A stretch of 64,000 bases of DNA, taken from NCBI GenBank assembly GCA_965153455.1, contig OZ234501.1, forward strand, positions 11,346,001 to 11,410,000, read 5' to 3'. Below the pieces are notes generated by a model. That model worked only from the letters and a program-made list of their open reading frames with translations. It had not been told where the DNA came from and did not search any database. Shown here piece by piece: positions 62,226-64,000 of this stretch; positions within the stretch are counted from its first letter, which is position 1, and the number at the start of each line of letters is the position of its first letter. Both the position numbers and the translations under genes were made by a program. The stretch is from Sphagnum compactum. Taxonomy: Eukaryota; Bryophyta; Sphagnopsida; Sphagnales.

Positions 62226-62418
62226 TTACAAACAGTTCCTGAAAGCTGTGATAACCAAGTTACTCTGACATGAACTGTGTATGTGGTACAGTAAGGTTAT
62301 GTCAATGATAGTGAGCCCATCAACTTGGATATTCTTTGCGACTGCATTGCTCGTCAATGCTTTGGCGAGGGCCTTCAAACCATCTTGGCGCACTTGGCAT
62401 CCCGAATCCAAAATCACC
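62226..62418 (-). pseudogene. Possible LRR exon fragment
   Basis: A minus-strand frame starts after a good GATATTTGCAG acceptor and reads GLKALAKALTSNAVAKNIQV, the pattern of ribonuclease-inhibitor-type leucine-rich repeats (GA..LA.AL..N..V). Only about one and a half repeats are visible and no partner exon was found with certainty. It could be the end of an exon of an otherwise unseen or decayed gene. Confidence 0.3.
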
Positions 62419-62429
62419 ACCTGCAAATA

Positions 62430-64000
62430 TCAACTAAAAAATGTCGGAATAAGACCATTCCTATAGTCCACAATGCTGTAACAATGTTGTTGTGAGCAAA
62501 GAAAGTTATTAAGTTATTCTTTCATGCATCTTCTTGTGGCACAAGAAAGCTTACATCAACATCACTCGTCGACAAGTAAAGACCTATTGCAAATGAACCA
62601 AATACGCAAACATGCAAATATGAAAAAGTACATTGTAAGAAACAATGAAAAGGTTTGAGGCTCTGAGCCTCAAACATTTATTGACCCAAATTTTGGTTGG
62701 ACTTGTTCATAGAAATAGGGTGCAAGGATATACCGGACAAGAGGGCCAAATTAATTTCACCACAGCACTCACTCGTTCAGTACTCTCACTAGTCTTGAGA
62801 TTTCTAATCAGCAATCGCCCTCCCATACCACTAGGGTTGAAAACTCCCAGAATAATCCTGGTTCTTCTTCTCATCCTTGCGTTTTTGGTATCTTCTGGTA
62901 TTACAACAGTCAAAGAGCACTGGTTGTTATATGTCCAAGCCTGTAGAGCTTACACTAGCATTCATGTGGGCTGCTCGTTATTCCCAGACTCTAATATTGA
63001 TTGAGCCCTTGAATTTGCCCTTCCCTCGTTGCTTATTAGCGATTCTTCCAAATTTGAACTCGTTGATCCATAAACACAGTCATCTTCTTTGAACACTTTG
63101 AACAGTGACCTAAGATTCTTCTTCTTCAGTAGTACTTTGTCTGCCGCTTCTTCGACCCGTGCTGTCGTATCTGGACCAGAATCCAGTGTTTGACGGTTGC
63201 TCCTCCCTCCTACAATTCTAGAACCAAAGGAGAAATAATAGAAAGACAATTGCCTAAAGAGCAACAGCAAACAAAGAGACGAGAAGAAAGAGAAAATTCA
63301 CACGACAAATGGAACACAATATTGTGGAGTAGAGATATTTGCAGGGTGCAGGAGGAGGAGCTAGTAGATACAAAGAGGGTTTTAACACAAATAAGCTGAA
63401 TTCAAAATTCAACAAATTAAAAAAATGAGAGATCTGTTACAAAGTTCATGTTCAAGATTATTTTGATTATCTCTTTAGATTATAACTGCATCTAAAACTA
63501 TAATCTCTAAAACAGATTCCCAAGAAAATGTTCTATCAAGTCTTCTACACTATCACAATTTTAGCATTGCCACATCTCAAGAACCATATGTTTTTAAACC
63601 ACTTAGGATGACCATCATCTCATCCTTGGGAAAGAAGATCCTCCATGCCTCAAGTTCTTTGAGAATCATGATTGAAATCCTCAATGTAATCAACAATACC
63701 TTCACCTTCTTGAAATATGCATCCAATACCATAATCACATGTTCACCTTTTAGTGTCAATTGTTTCTATGTGGAAATGGCAACCAAAGGCCCACATTGCG
63801 GAATATGTTCGCATCCCATATTCACACCCAACTGTCAAAAATAATGACTTCCACCATATTATATTTGGCATTCATTAAAGTTTTTGGCATAACCTAGTAC
63901 ACATAGAATTAAACATATGTAATGCACAAATGTACATAGAAAGTACTCAAGACTAAAATGCATTTAAGTTTTTTGTACTACAAATTTACATTTTCAAGAG
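62430..64000. other. Right edge: weak coding-like pieces
   Basis: A minus-strand frame at 63214-62962, preceded by a GGTTCTAG acceptor, is rich in charged residues and Ser (FKVFKEDDC, SSNLEESLISNEG) and could be an exon. The region near 63577-63759 on the minus strand resembles the N-terminal gag pattern of copia elements (KDEMMVILSGL) but is too short and broken to assign. Nothing else was recognised. Confidence 0.3.

Noticed and set aside
63577-63759. Copia gag fragment
   Set aside because: Resemblance to the family pattern is limited to a few residues, and frames break on both sides.
1-64000. CRISPR arrays, bacterial operons, rRNA or organellar genes
   Set aside because: No regularly spaced identical repeats with unique spacers and no such gene signatures were seen; all tandem arrays here are head-to-tail units without spacers. 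tRNA genes could not be excluded by eye.

Overview
The window reads as nuclear DNA of a land plant. It is AT-rich, has long gene-poor stretches and small-exon genes with canonical GT-AG introns, and carries much decayed transposon sequence. Two plant gene families are clear: a leucine-rich-repeat receptor kinase and a TIR-NB-ARC-LRR (TNL) immune receptor. A TNL argues against a grass. The old Ty3/gypsy copies, solo LTR, LINE and CACTA debris and large spacers would fit a gymnosperm such as a conifer, but that is inference. No bacterial or organellar features were seen.

Layout. Positions 1-5390 hold the 5' two thirds of a Ty3/gypsy element on the minus strand (LTR, primer-binding site, a leader ORF, gag-protease, RT-RNase H), running off the left edge. 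Positions 9013-17405 (minus) are a 17-exon LRR receptor kinase whose exon phases all join, giving a predicted 845 aa protein. Its broken partial duplicate lies at 22469-24167. From about 25.4 to 28.5 kb there are remnants of what is probably a CACTA/Spm-type transposon ORF. From 28.5 to 38.3 kb there is AT-rich spacer with interspersed repeats. At 38396-39355 a LINE-like C-terminal fragment abuts a second, diverged copy of the same gypsy family (39370-41751). A 1739 bp solo LTR with a perfect 5 bp target duplication occupies 42294-44032, and a 213 bp MITE-like element lies at 45009-45221. A homoserine-O-acetyltransferase-like (alpha/beta hydrolase) pseudogene is at 46090-46975.

Positions 48588-54218 (minus) hold the TNL. 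Five exons (TIR, NB-ARC, two LRR, post-LRR) join in frame. A strong donor inside exon 5 is in phase with a sixth exon encoding a ZZ-type zinc finger, giving a predicted 1315 aa TNL-ZZ receptor. The rest is spacer with several tandem repeat arrays, the largest a ~203 bp repeat at 57.48-58.74 kb.

The two intact-looking genes are both plausible surface or intracellular sensors, but nothing shows that they act together. The two strongest candidates for something new are the apparent TNL-ZZ zinc finger architecture and a pre-gag leader ORF conserved between two diverged gypsy copies. Both come from reading the sequence by eye and need transcript and homology support.
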